The notes beneath the pieces were generated by a model that saw only the letters and a list, made by a program, of their open reading frames with translations, did no database searches and was not told where the DNA came from. Below, piece by piece: positions 1 to 8,713 of a stretch of DNA of 64,000 bases (the stretch's first letter is position 1; every line of letters begins with the position of its first letter). A program made the translations under genes and the position numbers. This DNA comes from Rhodococcus sp. HNM0563 (lineage in GTDB: Bacteria; Actinomycetota; Actinomycetes; Mycobacteriales; Mycobacteriaceae). Location: the NCBI RefSeq assembly GCF_012726195.1, contig NZ_JAASAF010000002.1:503965-567964 (forward strand), in the 5' to 3' direction.

Positions 1-158
1 TCGACGATCGCGTCGTGCCGAGCTACGAGCATGTCGATCACTCGCTGGATCCGTGCACGACGCTCGTCGGCAGAACTCACCCGTTGCGCCCGGTTCTTCT
101 GCTGCTGATTCCCGAGCAACTCGCTCGTGTCGGAATCCGTACTGATCACATTGGTCAT
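1..158 (-). CDS. Probable aldehyde dehydrogenase, N-terminal fragment (cut by window edge)
   Basis: Only about 52 codons are visible, from an ATG at 158-156 to the window edge, with no stop. The peptide begins MTNVISTDSDTSELL and continues with a charged helical stretch (DERRARIQRVIDMLVARHDAIV, split here only for reading) that resembles the first helices of coniferyl-aldehyde-type aldehyde dehydrogenases. None of the catalytic part is in the window, so the family call rests on this helix alone. The gene lies 77 bases downstream of the VanW gene on the same strand, with no obvious terminator between them. It is too short for ordinary ORF calling, but codon use fits its neighbours. Confidence 0.5.
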   Translation of the reverse strand, partial: MTNVISTDSDTSELLGNQQQKNRAQRVSSADERRARIQRVIDMLVARHDAIV

Positions 159-235
159 TGCAGGGATGCTATGAGCTCTGTCACAGCACCCACGGCGAGT
201 TCCCGCTCAGCGAGATCGCCTCTCCGCGAGCCCTT

Positions 236-2746
236 CTACTGGTCGTCGACGCCCGGAAAACCCGAGAAGTCCGGCACGAAATCACCCGCAGACGGACGCG
301 CCGCGGCGGGCTGCCCTGCCTGTGGTGTGTCGGTCTGCGGTGCGTCGGTCTGCGGTGTGTCGGATTCGGGTTCGGCCGGCGCAGGTGCCGGTGCGGTGTC
401 GTCCCCCGGCGCGGATGAAGGCGTCGACGGACCGTCGCCACCGGACGGCTCGTCGCCGGGTTCCGGCTCCGGGCTCACACACTTGACGATGGGTACCGGG
501 TCGTAGCGAACGGTGCGGGTCTTGTTCGAGATCTGGGCACCGGTGTTCACGTCGGTGACGATTCGCGTGTCCGTCACGGTGAATCCCTGCGCACCACTGG
601 AGGCGATGCAAGACTCACCCGCGGGCAGCGTGATCGTATTCGGCGACGTGTAATTGGTGCGATCGCCGGTGATGGACTGCACGTTGACCGTCTTCGTGCC
701 CCACAGGCGCACCGTGATGTCGGAGTTGGTCCAGATCGTCTGGATCAGCACTCCGGTCGTCTCCGACGGGTTGCGGAACGCCAGATCGATTGCGCCCTCG
801 TAGACCGTCGCTTCACGCGCAGCCGGATATCGAGAGATGTAGTAGCTGTGCTCGGTGTGGTCGACGTCCTCCATACCCGCGAAGTACGACGCGTTGTACA
901 GGGTCGTCGCGAGCTGGCTGATACCGCCGCCGACGGCTTTACCCGGCCGGCCCGCCTCGATGATGCCGGACTCGACATAGCCTTCCGCTGCACCGCGCGG
1001 GCCCGTGTATCCGTTGAGTGAGAACGTCTCTCCAGGCTTCACGAGCGCGCCGTTGATCTCGGAGGCAGCGATCCGAATGTTCACACCGGACGCGTACTCG
1101 AACCCACCGGAGCTGAACTCACCGATCACCTCGTTGATTCCGAGCTTCTCGGCGGCTTCCGTGGTGAGCTCCGGATCGGCCGACTTGTACAGGGCTTCGA
1201 CGGATCGTCCGTTCTCCGTTGCAAGCAGCTGCGGCAGCGATTCGAGGGTCTTCTCCCAATCGACGAGGTTGCCCTTCGTGCCCGGAACAACTGCGGGACG
1301 ACCGCCGTCGAGCACGATCTGTGCGTCCTTCGGTTCTGTCTCCGTGTCGGCGAGCTGCGGCCCGAGGATCCCGATGGCAGCTTCGGGGTGGTACTGCGGA
1401 TCGAGTCCGCCGTCACCGTCGGGTGCGAACGAGAGCACCGCGCCGATGTCCTGGCGTGGCAATGTCGCGACCGCGCCGTCCAGTCCGGTGACCACGAGGT
1501 CCGATGCGACCGCGGGCACCGCGATCTCGGCGAGTGCACGATCGAGGCCCTCACGGGTGACGGTGACTTCCACACTCTCGACCGGTAGCGACACATCACC
1601 GAAGGGCCACCGCTCGGCGAACACGTCCGACGCTGCTTCCGCGTCGAGACGCTGGCCGGGCTGCGGGGTCACGGGGACGGGGGTGCCGTCCTCGAACACG
1701 ATGTTGCCTTCACGCGGCTCGTGCGCTGCGGCGGCGGTCACCAGATCGATCGACGCGGCGAGAGCAGCGTCGTCGCGGGTGGAGGCCACACCGACTTCGT
1801 CGTTGCCGAAGAACGACGCCAGACGTACGAACGGATTGAGAGGCTGCTCGCCCACCCGGGCGAGGGTCGCATCCCAATCGATACCCAGCCCCGCTTCCGA
1901 CGGCACGATCTCACCGCTGGTGTCACCGGCGGTCACCGCCACCGGAGCGTCGAGCCGCGGACCCAGTTCGTCGCGAAGAGTTGTTTCGGCGTCGTCGAGC
2001 GATTCGCCGCCGATCTCGACACCGGCCACGGTCACGCCACGGGGCACCTCGCCCGAGCTCATAGCGACATCCGCGGCGTAGAGGAGGACGAGGACCGCTG
2101 CCACACCGCCGAGGGCGAGCGCGATCGTGCGCTTCGGGAGGTTCGACCACGGCTTGTCAGGACCCGACGGGCCACCCGGACCGTCCCCGGGCGGAGGCGC
2201 GACCGGCGGCGGTCCTGCGGGGGGCGGGGTAGCGCCGGTGGGTGATGCGGGCGGCATCGCGGCGGTCGGGGCGGGCGGAACCTCGATCTGCGACATCTGT
2301 TCGGTGGGAGCGTCCGAGGGAGGCGGGTTCTGCTCGGACGGCACCTTCGTCACCGGAATGACCGCGGTGGGAGCGTCAGCTACCTCAACTGCCTCAACTG
2401 CGTCAGAAGTCTCAGTGGGCTCGAACGCTTCGGATTCATCGGACGGTTCAGCAGCCGGTGCGGTAGGCGCAGCACGGAAAACAGGCGTCGTTGCCGCCTC
2501 GGATCCGTCGAAATCGGCTTCGCCGGCGGGGACACTCGTCTCCGGGGTCCGATCTTCCGGTCCGGGCTCGACGTCTCCCGTCGACGCCGCTTCGCTCGTG
2601 TCCAGTGTCGCCGCGTCACCGTGCTCTGCGACAGCATCGACCGGCGGCGCAGCATCGGCCGAGGACGCCGCCTGCGATTGCGGTTCGGTCGGGCGAACGT
2701 CGTCGTGTGTAGCCTCGGGCTCGTTCGTCCCGTTGTTGCCGCTCAC
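236..2746 (-). CDS. VanW-family membrane-anchored envelope protein
   Basis: An 836-residue protein. Residues 1-200 are acidic and rich in Ala, Pro, Glu and Thr and are probably cytoplasmic. One membrane segment follows at about 206-228 (RTIALALGGVAAVLVLLYAA). The exported part contains a putative peptidoglycan-binding (PG_binding_4-like) region starting at VTVAGVEIGG and a VanW domain at about 540-690 (KPGETFSLNGYTGPRG, GGGISQLATTLYNA). The C-terminal tail is low complexity, with TPQTDAPQTDTPQ encoded by roughly 15-base direct repeats near 322-363. VanW proteins occur in glycopeptide-resistance clusters and in many Actinobacteria and are thought to act on the cell wall; the reaction is unknown. 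The ATG at 2746 gives the whole acidic leader and follows GGGACATCG weakly. The gene is alone between a strong upstream terminator and the partial aldehyde dehydrogenase. Confidence 0.88.
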   Translation of the reverse strand: MSGNNGTNEPEATHDDVRPTEPQSQAASSADAAPPVDAVAEHGDAATLDTSEAASTGDVEPGPEDRTPETSVPAGEADFDGSEAATTPVFRAAPTAPAAEPSDESEAFEPTETSDAVEAVEVADAPTAVIPVTKVPSEQNPPPSDAPTEQMSQIEVPPAPTAAMPPASPTGATPPPAGPPPVAPPPGDGPGGPSGPDKPWSNLPKRTIALALGGVAAVLVLLYAADVAMSSGEVPRGVTVAGVEIGGESLDDAETTLRDELGPRLDAPVAVTAGDTSGEIVPSEAGLGIDWDATLARVGEQPLNPFVRLASFFGNDEVGVASTRDDAALAASIDLVTAAAAHEPREGNIVFEDGTPVPVTPQPGQRLDAEAASDVFAERWPFGDVSLPVESVEVTVTREGLDRALAEIAVPAVASDLVVTGLDGAVATLPRQDIGAVLSFAPDGDGGLDPQYHPEAAIGILGPQLADTETEPKDAQIVLDGGRPAVVPGTKGNLVDWEKTLESLPQLLATENGRSVEALYKSADPELTTEAAEKLGINEVIGEFSSGGFEYASGVNIRIAASEINGALVKPGETFSLNGYTGPRGAAEGYVESGIIEAGRPGKAVGGGISQLATTLYNASYFAGMEDVDHTEHSYYISRYPAAREATVYEGAIDLAFRNPSETTGVLIQTIWTNSDITVRLWGTKTVNVQSITGDRTNYTSPNTITLPAGESCIASSGAQGFTVTDTRIVTDVNTGAQISNKTRTVRYDPVPIVKCVSPEPEPGDEPSGGDGPSTPSSAPGDDTAPAPAPAEPESDTPQTDAPQTDTPQAGQPAAARPSAGDFVPDFSGFPGVDDQ

Positions 2747-2848
2747 CGATGTCCCTTCAGACAGGGCACGCTCGTAGACCGCGCGCCGGATACCGGTTCT
2801 CCAGGGTAACGCCCGGACTTGAACGGTCGACGGGCGGAATGCGCAAAA

Positions 2849-2895
2849 GACCCTGCTGGGCTACCAGGTCGGGGGTCAGGTAGCCCAGCAGGGTC
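2849..2895 (-). terminator. Intrinsic terminator of fadA2
   Basis: A perfect 17-bp inverted repeat (2849-2865 with 2879-2895; arm GACCCTGCTGGGCTACC) with a 13-base loop. Read on the minus strand it is followed by TTTTGCGC. It lies between the stop of fadA2 and the start of the VanW gene, so it should end the fadA2 transcript. Confidence 0.85.
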
Positions 2896-2975
2896 GTATG
2901 TTCTATCGCTGCGCCGGCAGAGGCGTTACACGCATCGGAAGAAAAGAATCCGAATGTGTCCGGCGTCCTGCACGG

Positions 2976-4316
2976 TCACGCTTCGAGGATGGCCGTCACG
3001 CCCTGGCCACCGGCAGCACAGATCGAGATGAGGCCGCGAACGGGCTTGCCCGTCTCCTGCTTCTTCTCGTGCAGCATCTTTGCGAGAGCAGCAACGATAC
3101 GGCCGCCGGTCGCGGCGAACGGGTGGCCCGCCGCGAGTGAGGATCCATTGACGTTGAGCTTGCTGCGGTCGATCGAGCCGAGCGGAGCGTCGAGGCCGAG
3201 TCGCTGCGTGCAGTACTCCTTCGATTCGAACGCCTGCAGTGTGGCGAGGACCACCGACGCGAAGGCCTCGTGGATCTCGTAGAAATCGAAGTCCTGCAAG
3301 GTGAGGCCGTTGCGCTCGAGCAGCCGCGGGATGGCGTAGGTAGGTGCCATGAGCAGTCCGTCGCCGCCGTGCACGTAGTCGACGGCGGCGGTCTCGGAGT
3401 CGACGAGGTACGCGAGGACCGGCAGGTTGCGCTCGGCCGCCCATTCCTCGGTCGACAGCAGGGCCGCCGACGCACCATCGGTGAGCGGAGTCGAGTTACC
3501 CGCCGTCATCGTGGCGTCGCCGAGCTTGTTGCCGAACACCGGCTTCAACGTCGACAGCTTCTCGACCGACGAATCAGGGCGCAGGTTGTCGTCGCGGGTG
3601 AGCCCTAGGAACGGGGTGATGAGGTCGTCGAAGAATCCGCGATCGTAGGCGGCGGCCATGTTGCGGTGGCTCGCGACGGCGAGTTCGTCCTGGTCTTCAC
3701 GACGGACACCGAATTCCTTGGCGGTGATGGCAGCGTGCTCACCCATCGACAGGCCGGTGCGCGGCTCGCCGTTGCGCGGAATCTCGATGCCGAGCATCGA
3801 CGGACGCACGTTGCCGAGCAGCTTGACCCGATCTGCGGTCGTACGTGCGCGGTTGAGTGAGAGCAGGAATTCGCGCAGTGGGTTGCTCACCGCGATCGGG
3901 GCGTCCGAGGTGGTGTCGACGCCGCCACCGATGCCGGCTTCGATGCGTCCGGCGGCGATCGCGTCGCCGACCGAGACGATCGACTGCAGGCCGGTGCCGC
4001 ATGCCTGCTGCAGGTCCCAGGCGGGGGTGTAGGGGCTCAGGGCACTGCCGAGCACGCTCTCCCGGACCAGGTTGAAGTCGCGGCTGTGCTTGAGTACCGC
4101 CCCGCCCACGACGGCGCCGAGGCGCTCGCCCTGCAGGTTGAATCGGCTGACGAGACCGTCGAGGGTCGCGGTGAACATGTCCTGGTTGGAGGCGCGTGCG
4201 TACTTGCGGTCGGAACGCGCGAACGGGATCCGGTTGCCACCGAGGACGGCGACACGACGCTGCTGCGTGGAACGAGCGGTAGGACGCAGCTGCGTGGATC
4301 GGGCATTGGTGGTCAC
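2976..4316 (-). CDS. fadA2: Acetyl-CoA acyltransferase (thiolase), FadA2-like
   Basis: A thiolase that cleaves or condenses 3-oxoacyl-CoA. All signature regions are present: nucleophilic Cys in QQACGTGLQ, the GLSMGEHA stretch, NVNGSSLAAGHPFAATGGR with the catalytic His, and the C-terminal ISICAAGGQG with the second Cys. The sequence closely follows M. tuberculosis FadA2 as I recall it (VAVLGGNRIPFARSD, FYEIHEAFASVVLA). I chose the GTG at 4316 (446 residues) because GGGAG lies six bases upstream; an ATG at 4331 in the same frame would add five residues but has no ribosome site. The gene is divergent from fabG4, with a TetR-type palindrome between them. Together with fabG4 and htdX it supplies three of the four beta-oxidation or fatty-acid-cycle activities. 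Confidence 0.93.
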   Translation of the reverse strand: MTTNARSTQLRPTARSTQQRRVAVLGGNRIPFARSDRKYARASNQDMFTATLDGLVSRFNLQGERLGAVVGGAVLKHSRDFNLVRESVLGSALSPYTPAWDLQQACGTGLQSIVSVGDAIAAGRIEAGIGGGVDTTSDAPIAVSNPLREFLLSLNRARTTADRVKLLGNVRPSMLGIEIPRNGEPRTGLSMGEHAAITAKEFGVRREDQDELAVASHRNMAAAYDRGFFDDLITPFLGLTRDDNLRPDSSVEKLSTLKPVFGNKLGDATMTAGNSTPLTDGASAALLSTEEWAAERNLPVLAYLVDSETAAVDYVHGGDGLLMAPTYAIPRLLERNGLTLQDFDFYEIHEAFASVVLATLQAFESKEYCTQRLGLDAPLGSIDRSKLNVNGSSLAAGHPFAATGGRIVAALAKMLHEKKQETGKPVRGLISICAAGGQGVTAILEA

Positions 4317-4357
4317 TGGCATCTCCCGCATTCGGATGGACTCGTACTGTGGCTACT

Positions 4358-4380
4358 ATTCTTACTCAGGAGTAAGTTAG
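4358..4380. promoter_or_regulatory. Palindromic operator between fadA2 and fabG4
   Basis: CTTACTC-AG-GAGTAAG (4361-4376) is a perfect 7-bp inverted repeat with a 2-base centre. It overlaps the end of a possible promoter for fabG4 (TTCGGA at 4331-4336, 17 bases, TACTAT at 4354-4359), so a bound repressor would block the start site. The flanking ATTC is also shared with the site upstream of the TetR gene (7351-7373), which suggests TetR autoregulation plus control of this divergent pair. The binding protein is inferred, not shown. Confidence 0.7.
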
Positions 4381-4425
4381 TTGTCGACCACAGCATCGAC
4401 GACCGAATTCGAAGAAGGTGGAAAC

Positions 4426-5772
4426 GTGGCTGACGCCAAGGGCGCCCCCAAGCTCTATTCCCAGCTCATCTCGTCCGCACCCGGCTCTTTCCTCGCGAAG
4501 CAGTTCGGTCTGCCACAGCCCGAGAAGCTTCGCCGCTACCAGCCCGGTGAACCCGCATTGCCGGGGCCCGTCCTCCTCGGCGGCAACGGCCGCCTGGTGG
4601 AACCGATCCGCGCGCTGCTGCACGACTACCCGCTCGCCGACCCTGCCGACACCGAGTTCGGTGCTCTCGTGTTCGACGCTACCGGCATCAGCGACGCCGC
4701 GGGTCTCGAACAGCTCTTCACGTTCTTCCAGCCGGCCATCCGCGGCCTCGCCCCCAGCGGGCGTGTCGTCGTTCTCGGTACCACGCCCGAGGACGCGGCG
4801 TCCGTCGACGAGCAGATCGCGCAGCGCGCCCTCGAAGGCTTCACCCGCAGCCTCGGCAAGGAACTCCGTCGCGGCGCCACGATCCAACTCGTCTACGTCT
4901 CACCGAAGGCCTCGACCGGCCTGTCCGGTGTCGAGTCGACACTCCGATTCCTGCTGTCCGCCAAGTCTGCGTTCGTCGACGGCCAGGTCGTCCGTGTCGG
5001 TGACGGTGACGCCACTGCTCCCGAGTCGTGGGACAAGCCGCTCGCAGGCAAGGTCGCTGTCGTCACCGGCGCAGCGCGTGGCATCGGCGCAACGATCGCC
5101 GAGGTCCTCGCCCGCGACGGCGCAACGGTCATCGCCGCGGATGTCCCGGCTGCCGGTGAGGCGCTGTCGCAGACCGCCAACCGTGTGGGTGGCACGTCCT
5201 TCCCACTCGATGTCACCGCTCCCGACGCGGGCGACAAGCTCGCCGCGCACCTGCTCGAGCGGCACGGCGGCGCCGACATCATCGTGCACAACGCAGGCAT
5301 CACTCGCGACAAGCTGCTCGCCAACATGGACGACAGCAGGTGGAACTCCGTGATGGCCGTGAATCTCATTGCCCCGCAGAAGATCACCGAGGTCCTCGTC
5401 GAGAAGGGTGCACTCTCGGAGGGCGGTCGCGTGATCGACGTGTCGTCGATCGCAGGCATCGCGGGCAACCGCGGCCAGACCAACTATGGCGCATCGAAGG
5501 CGGGCGTCATCGGCCTCGTCCAGGCCACCGCCCCCGTGCTCGCGAAGAAGAACATCACCATCAACGCTGTCGCGCCGGGATTCATCGAGACCGCGATGAC
5601 CGCCGCGATTCCGCTCGCAACCCGCGAAGGCGGCCGCCTGATGAGTTCGCTGAGCCAGGGCGGCGAGACCGTCGACGTCGCGGAGACCGTGGCGTGGTTC
5701 GCGAGTCCTGCGTCGAGCGCCGTCACCGGGCAGGTCGTGCGCGTCTGCGGCCAGTCCATGCTGGGGGCTTGA
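4426..5772 (+). CDS. fabG4: High-molecular-weight 3-oxoacyl-(ACP/CoA) reductase FabG4
   Basis: An NAD(P)H-dependent short-chain dehydrogenase of 448 residues, about twice the usual FabG length. The N-terminal 200 residues are a degenerate flavodoxin-like Rossmann region. The C-terminal half holds a complete SDR: cofactor loop [17 protein letters not shown] in [16 protein letters not shown], catalytic Ser in [13 protein letters not shown], then Tyr and Lys in [10 protein letters not shown]. This two-domain layout is the mark of the HMwFabG family (M. tuberculosis Rv0242c). I prefer the GTG at 4426 (AAGG upstream), which gives an N-terminus matching the family. A TTG at 4381 with AGGAG eight bases upstream would add 15 residues and cannot be excluded. 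The stop overlaps the htdX start (ATGA). Confidence 0.93.
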   Translation: MADAKGAPKLYSQLISSAPGSFLAKQFGLPQPEKLRRYQPGEPALPGPVLLGGNGRLVEPIRALLHDYPLADPADTEFGALVFDATGISDAAGLEQLFTFFQPAIRGLAPSGRVVVLGTTPEDAASVDEQIAQRALEGFTRSLGKELRRGATIQLVYVSPKASTGLSGVESTLRFLLSAKSAFVDGQVVRVGDGDATAPESWDKPLAGKVAVVTGAARGIGATIAEVLARDGATVIAADVPAAGEALSQTANRVGGTSFPLDVTAPDAGDKLAAHLLERHGGADIIVHNAGITRDKLLANMDDSRWNSVMAVNLIAPQKITEVLVEKGALSEGGRVIDVSSIAGIAGNRGQTNYGASKAGVIGLVQATAPVLAKKNITINAVAPGFIETAMTAAIPLATREGGRLMSSLSQGGETVDVAETVAWFASPASSAVTGQVVRVCGQSMLGA

Positions 5773-6635
5773 TGAGCGAGATCGAACTCACGGCGAGCCC
5801 GTCGATCCTCGACGTCTACGGACGCGCCGTGCTGTCGGCGCTGCCGGTCGTGGGAGCCTCCGGCGACACGTTGCCCGACGACACGCTCGTCCTCCGCGGA
5901 CTGCGCGTCGATCCCGACAACCTCGCCGAGTACGCGAAAGTGTGCGGACTGCGCTTCGGCGACACGCTGCCGCTGACGTACCCGTTCATTCTCACGTTCC
6001 CGCTCGTGATGAAACTGATGGTGTCGAAGGGATTTCCGTTCGCCGCGATCGGCTCGGTCCACGCCGAGAACGTGATCGAGCAGATGCGGCCGATCTCGGC
6101 GACCGAGCCTCTCGATCTGCGTGTGCACGCCGAGAACATGCGTGAACATCGCAAGGGCCTGCTCGTCGATCTCGTCACTGTCGTCAATGTGGGACGCGAG
6201 ACGGTGTGGCGTCAGACGTCGACGTTCTTGCACCAGCAGCGCACGTCACTCTCGGGCGAGCCGAAGCCGGAACCGAAGGCCGAGGAGATCCCCGCCGTTC
6301 CCACCTCCACGCTGCGCGTCGACCAGAAGACGATCGACAAGTACGCGTCGGTATCGGGTGACCGCAATCCGATCCACGTATCGTCGCTGGGTGCCAAGGC
6401 ATTCGGGTTTCCGAAGTCCATTGCGCACGGTATGTGGACGGCTGCAGCCACACTGTCGGCAGTGGAGGGCCGAATCCCCGGAAAGGTCACCTATTCGGTG
6501 CGGTTCGGTAAGCCGGTACTCCTGCCGTCGTCGCTGAGCGTCTACGCGCAACATGACGGAGATACCGGCGGATGGGATCTGGCGGTACGGCACCCGAAGA
6601 AGCAGTACCCGCACCTCACCGCGACCCTGCGCTGA
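5772..6635 (+). CDS. htdX: MaoC-family (R)-3-hydroxyacyl dehydratase HtdX
   Basis: A 287-residue double-hotdog dehydratase that removes water from 3-hydroxyacyl-CoA or -ACP. The second hotdog holds the hydratase-2 motif: YASVSGDRNPIHVSSLGAKAFG, followed by IAHGMWT. The first hotdog (about residues 10-150) lacks those catalytic residues, as usual in double-hotdog proteins. The start overlaps the fabG4 stop by ATGA, so the two are translationally coupled and probably supply consecutive steps with FadA2. The order fabG4-htdX opposite fadA2 is that of Rv0242c-Rv0241c-Rv0243. Two hairpins follow the stop. Confidence 0.92.
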   Translation: MSEIELTASPSILDVYGRAVLSALPVVGASGDTLPDDTLVLRGLRVDPDNLAEYAKVCGLRFGDTLPLTYPFILTFPLVMKLMVSKGFPFAAIGSVHAENVIEQMRPISATEPLDLRVHAENMREHRKGLLVDLVTVVNVGRETVWRQTSTFLHQQRTSLSGEPKPEPKAEEIPAVPTSTLRVDQKTIDKYASVSGDRNPIHVSSLGAKAFGFPKSIAHGMWTAAATLSAVEGRIPGKVTYSVRFGKPVLLPSSLSVYAQHDGDTGGWDLAVRHPKKQYPHLTATLR

Positions 6636-6654
6636 GTTTCGGTGCGCTGAGACT

Positions 6655-6693
6655 CTGTGTGCCGGGGCGCGATGGGGGCGTCCCGGCACACAG
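6655..6693 (+). terminator. Hairpin downstream of htdX
   Basis: A perfect 12-bp stem (CTGTGTGCCGGG at 6655-6666 with its complement at 6682-6693) and a 15-base loop, 20 bases past the htdX stop. No T-run follows directly, but a second hairpin begins four bases later. Confidence 0.6.
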
Positions 6694-6696
6694 TCC

Positions 6697-6741
6697 GAAA
6701 GAAGAGGTCCGATCAGCCCTGCTGGTCGGACCTCTTCTTTC
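6697..6741. terminator. Bidirectional terminator overlapping the TetR stop
   Basis: A 16-bp perfect stem (GAAAGAAGAGGTCCGA at 6697-6712 with 6726-6741) extends inward to about 22 bp with one G-U pair and a 5-base loop. The A-rich/T-rich outer arms supply a T tract in both directions. It serves convergent htdX and the TetR gene. The TetR stop codon (6713-6715) and its last codons lie inside the stem. Confidence 0.8.
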
Positions 6742-7321
6742 CTGCGAGACCGCGCCACGCGAGGTTCTCGAGCAGGTCGGCGGCCTTCTCGACCTCGATC
6801 TCACCACCTGCGACACGATCGGCGACGGCTTCACCCGCACCGACGAGCGCGACCGCCATGATCTGGAAGTCGGTTCCGGGCTCCGGGTCGCGTGTGCTGG
6901 ATTCGAGGAGATGCGCGGTGAGCTCGATCAGCTGGTCGCGGCTGTTCTGCACCTGCCCCGCGAACGCCTGCTGTCCGAATGCCTGGCGATAGAGCACCAT
7001 CCACGAGTTGCGGTGGGCGTCGACGAATCCGAGGAACGACTCCAGCGCCACGCGCAATTGTTCGCGCGGCGACAGCGACAGGTCGCCCGCGGGCTTGAGA
7101 GCCTCGACGAACGCCTGCCCCTCCCGGCTGATGCACGCGGCGAACAGTTCGTCCTTCGACCCGTAGTAGAGGTAGAGCATTGGCTTCGAGATCGCTGCGC
7201 GCGCCGCGATCGCATCCATCGACGTATCGTGAAAACCGTTCTCGGAGAACACATCCACCGCGGCGTCGAGCATCTGCTGCTCCCGCACCGCACGGGGCAG
7301 TCGCTTGGTACCGCCGGCCAT
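6713..7321 (-). CDS. TetR-family transcriptional regulator
   Basis: A 202-residue repressor. The helix-turn-helix lies at about residues 10-57 (MLDAAVDVFSENGFHDTSMD, then AISKPMLYLYYGSKDELF). The all-helical C-terminal ligand domain is not diagnostic. It corresponds in position and orientation to M. tuberculosis Rv0238, next to lpqI. A site just upstream of its start (7351-7373) matches the palindrome in the fadA2-fabG4 promoter region. I therefore infer a repressor of itself and of the fad/fab genes that responds to an acyl-CoA-like ligand; the ligand is a guess. Confidence 0.85.
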   Translation of the reverse strand: MAGGTKRLPRAVREQQMLDAAVDVFSENGFHDTSMDAIAARAAISKPMLYLYYGSKDELFAACISREGQAFVEALKPAGDLSLSPREQLRVALESFLGFVDAHRNSWMVLYRQAFGQQAFAGQVQNSRDQLIELTAHLLESSTRDPEPGTDFQIMAVALVGAGEAVADRVAGGEIEVEKAADLLENLAWRGLAGKKRSDQQG

Positions 7322-7350
7322 GACTCCTCCAACACCTACGTGACGAACTG

Positions 7351-7373
7351 TTTCTTACTCTACGGTAGGGAAT
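7351..7373. promoter_or_regulatory. Operator copy upstream of the TetR gene
   Basis: CTTACTC-TA-CGGTAGG (7354-7369) is an imperfect copy of the perfect palindrome at 4361-4376. The left arm is identical over 7 bases and the right arm matches at 4 of 7. The reverse complement also shares the flanking ATTC. It begins 30 bases upstream of the TetR start codon, where an autoregulatory operator is expected. Confidence 0.6.
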
Positions 7374-7399
7374 CGGAATCCACCGCGCGATCGAAGCGT

Positions 7400-8593
7400 T
7401 CAGCAGTCGAGCGCACCCTTGGCACGCGCGACCGTGCGCACCGACTCGTCGACCTGAGTCGAAGGCAGATCACCCGAGGCGACCGCTTGTTCGAGATGGT
7501 CGAGAACCGCCGGAACCTGATCGGTGGTCAGCCACAACGCCTGGTCGACACCTGCGACCAATGCGGCCTCGACCGCCTCGGTGATCGGGTAGGAGTCGGT
7601 GATCGCCTGCATCCCCGAGAGATCGTCGGTGAAGATCATGCCGTCGAACGGCGAGCCGCCGTAACCGGTGCCCGTGCGCAACAACTCCACTGCCGCGGGG
7701 CTGATACTCGCGGGCAGACCGTCGGTCAGGCCGGGAACATCGAGATGGCCGAGCATCACCGCGACATCGGGCGAGACCAGTTCCCGATAAGGAACGAGAT
7801 CTTTCGCGACGAGTTCATCGAGCGGTGGAGTGGTCACGGCACCGGTGTGCGAATCACCCGACGCCGAGCCGTGTCCGGGGAAATGCTTGAGCACCGGCAT
7901 GATGCCCGCGTCCTGGAGCCCTCGCGCATACGCCCCGGCGTAGTCGGTCACCACGGCCGGGTCGTCGGAGAAGGAACGGTCGCCGATCACGGAGTTGTCG
8001 GGCTGACTGCTCACGTCGACGTCGGGGGCGTAGTCCACCGTGATGCCGAGCTCACGCAGTTCCTGCCCCCGTTCGAGCGCCATCCGATACGTCTCGTCGA
8101 CAGTCATGGTCTGCGCGGTGACACGCGCCGACGGATCGGGACCGAGCAGTTCCCCGACCCGCGACACGCGTCCGCCTTCTTCGTCGATCGTCACCATCAG
8201 CGGCAGCGGGCTCTGCGCCGCCACCCCCGGGATCTGGCGCTCGGCGAGCATTGCCGGGTCGGTCCAGCTGCCAACGAAAATTCCGCCGATCTGTTCTGCC
8301 TGGATCATCGCGAGTGCATCGTCAGCACCGGTGACACCGACGTTGAGCAGCTGTGCAAGCTTCTGACGCAGCGACAGTGACGCGAGCAGTTCGTCGCCGC
8401 AGGCCTCGGGCCGGGCGGATGATGTCGCCGGGCCGGCCTCCGTCGATGACGACGCGGTCGTCGACCCGGCTGCCGTCGATTCCAGGGTCGCGGACGGCTC
8501 CGCTGACGGAGCGTCGGCGGTGTCGCCTGCACCGCAGGCCGTGACCGCAAGTGCCGAGGTGAGCGCGACGGCGAGGCTGTGTCGGATCCGCAT
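7400..8593 (-). CDS. lpqI: Lipoprotein beta-N-acetylglucosaminidase-like glycosidase LpqI (GH3)
   Basis: A 397-residue exported glycoside hydrolase family 3 protein. The signal peptide has a lipobox (LAVTACGAG), so it should be anchored outside the membrane. The GH3/NagZ core is clear: LKHFPGHGSASGDSHTG (the KH(F/x)PGHG loop with the His general acid of NagZ enzymes) and the nucleophile segment MIFTDDLSGMQAI. The role is probably removal of GlcNAc from muropeptides in wall recycling. I chose the ATG at 8593, which gives the lipoprotein signal directly after GAGG; the open frame further upstream encodes no signal sequence. It lies upstream of and parallel to the TetR gene, as in Rv0237-Rv0238, and is divergent from uspA. 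Confidence 0.92.
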   Translation of the reverse strand: MRIRHSLAVALTSALAVTACGAGDTADAPSAEPSATLESTAAGSTTASSSTEAGPATSSARPEACGDELLASLSLRQKLAQLLNVGVTGADDALAMIQAEQIGGIFVGSWTDPAMLAERQIPGVAAQSPLPLMVTIDEEGGRVSRVGELLGPDPSARVTAQTMTVDETYRMALERGQELRELGITVDYAPDVDVSSQPDNSVIGDRSFSDDPAVVTDYAGAYARGLQDAGIMPVLKHFPGHGSASGDSHTGAVTTPPLDELVAKDLVPYRELVSPDVAVMLGHLDVPGLTDGLPASISPAAVELLRTGTGYGGSPFDGMIFTDDLSGMQAITDSYPITEAVEAALVAGVDQALWLTTDQVPAVLDHLEQAVASGDLPSTQVDESVRTVARAKGALDC

Positions 8594-8713
8594 GATCCTC
8601 GACGGTAGTCGACTCGTGTGAGGGGCCTCCCCACCACCCGCTGACCGGGGTATCGTGCAGCCAACCACCGCCGAACGAGAGCTTTTCACGTACACGACCT
8701 GGAGGAGTGCACG

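Noticed and set aside
6572-8380. Open frame of 602 codons on the plus strand
   Set aside because: It runs antisense through the TetR and lpqI genes, crosses two terminator hairpins, and its product is Arg/His-rich without any domain, as expected of a high-GC shadow frame.
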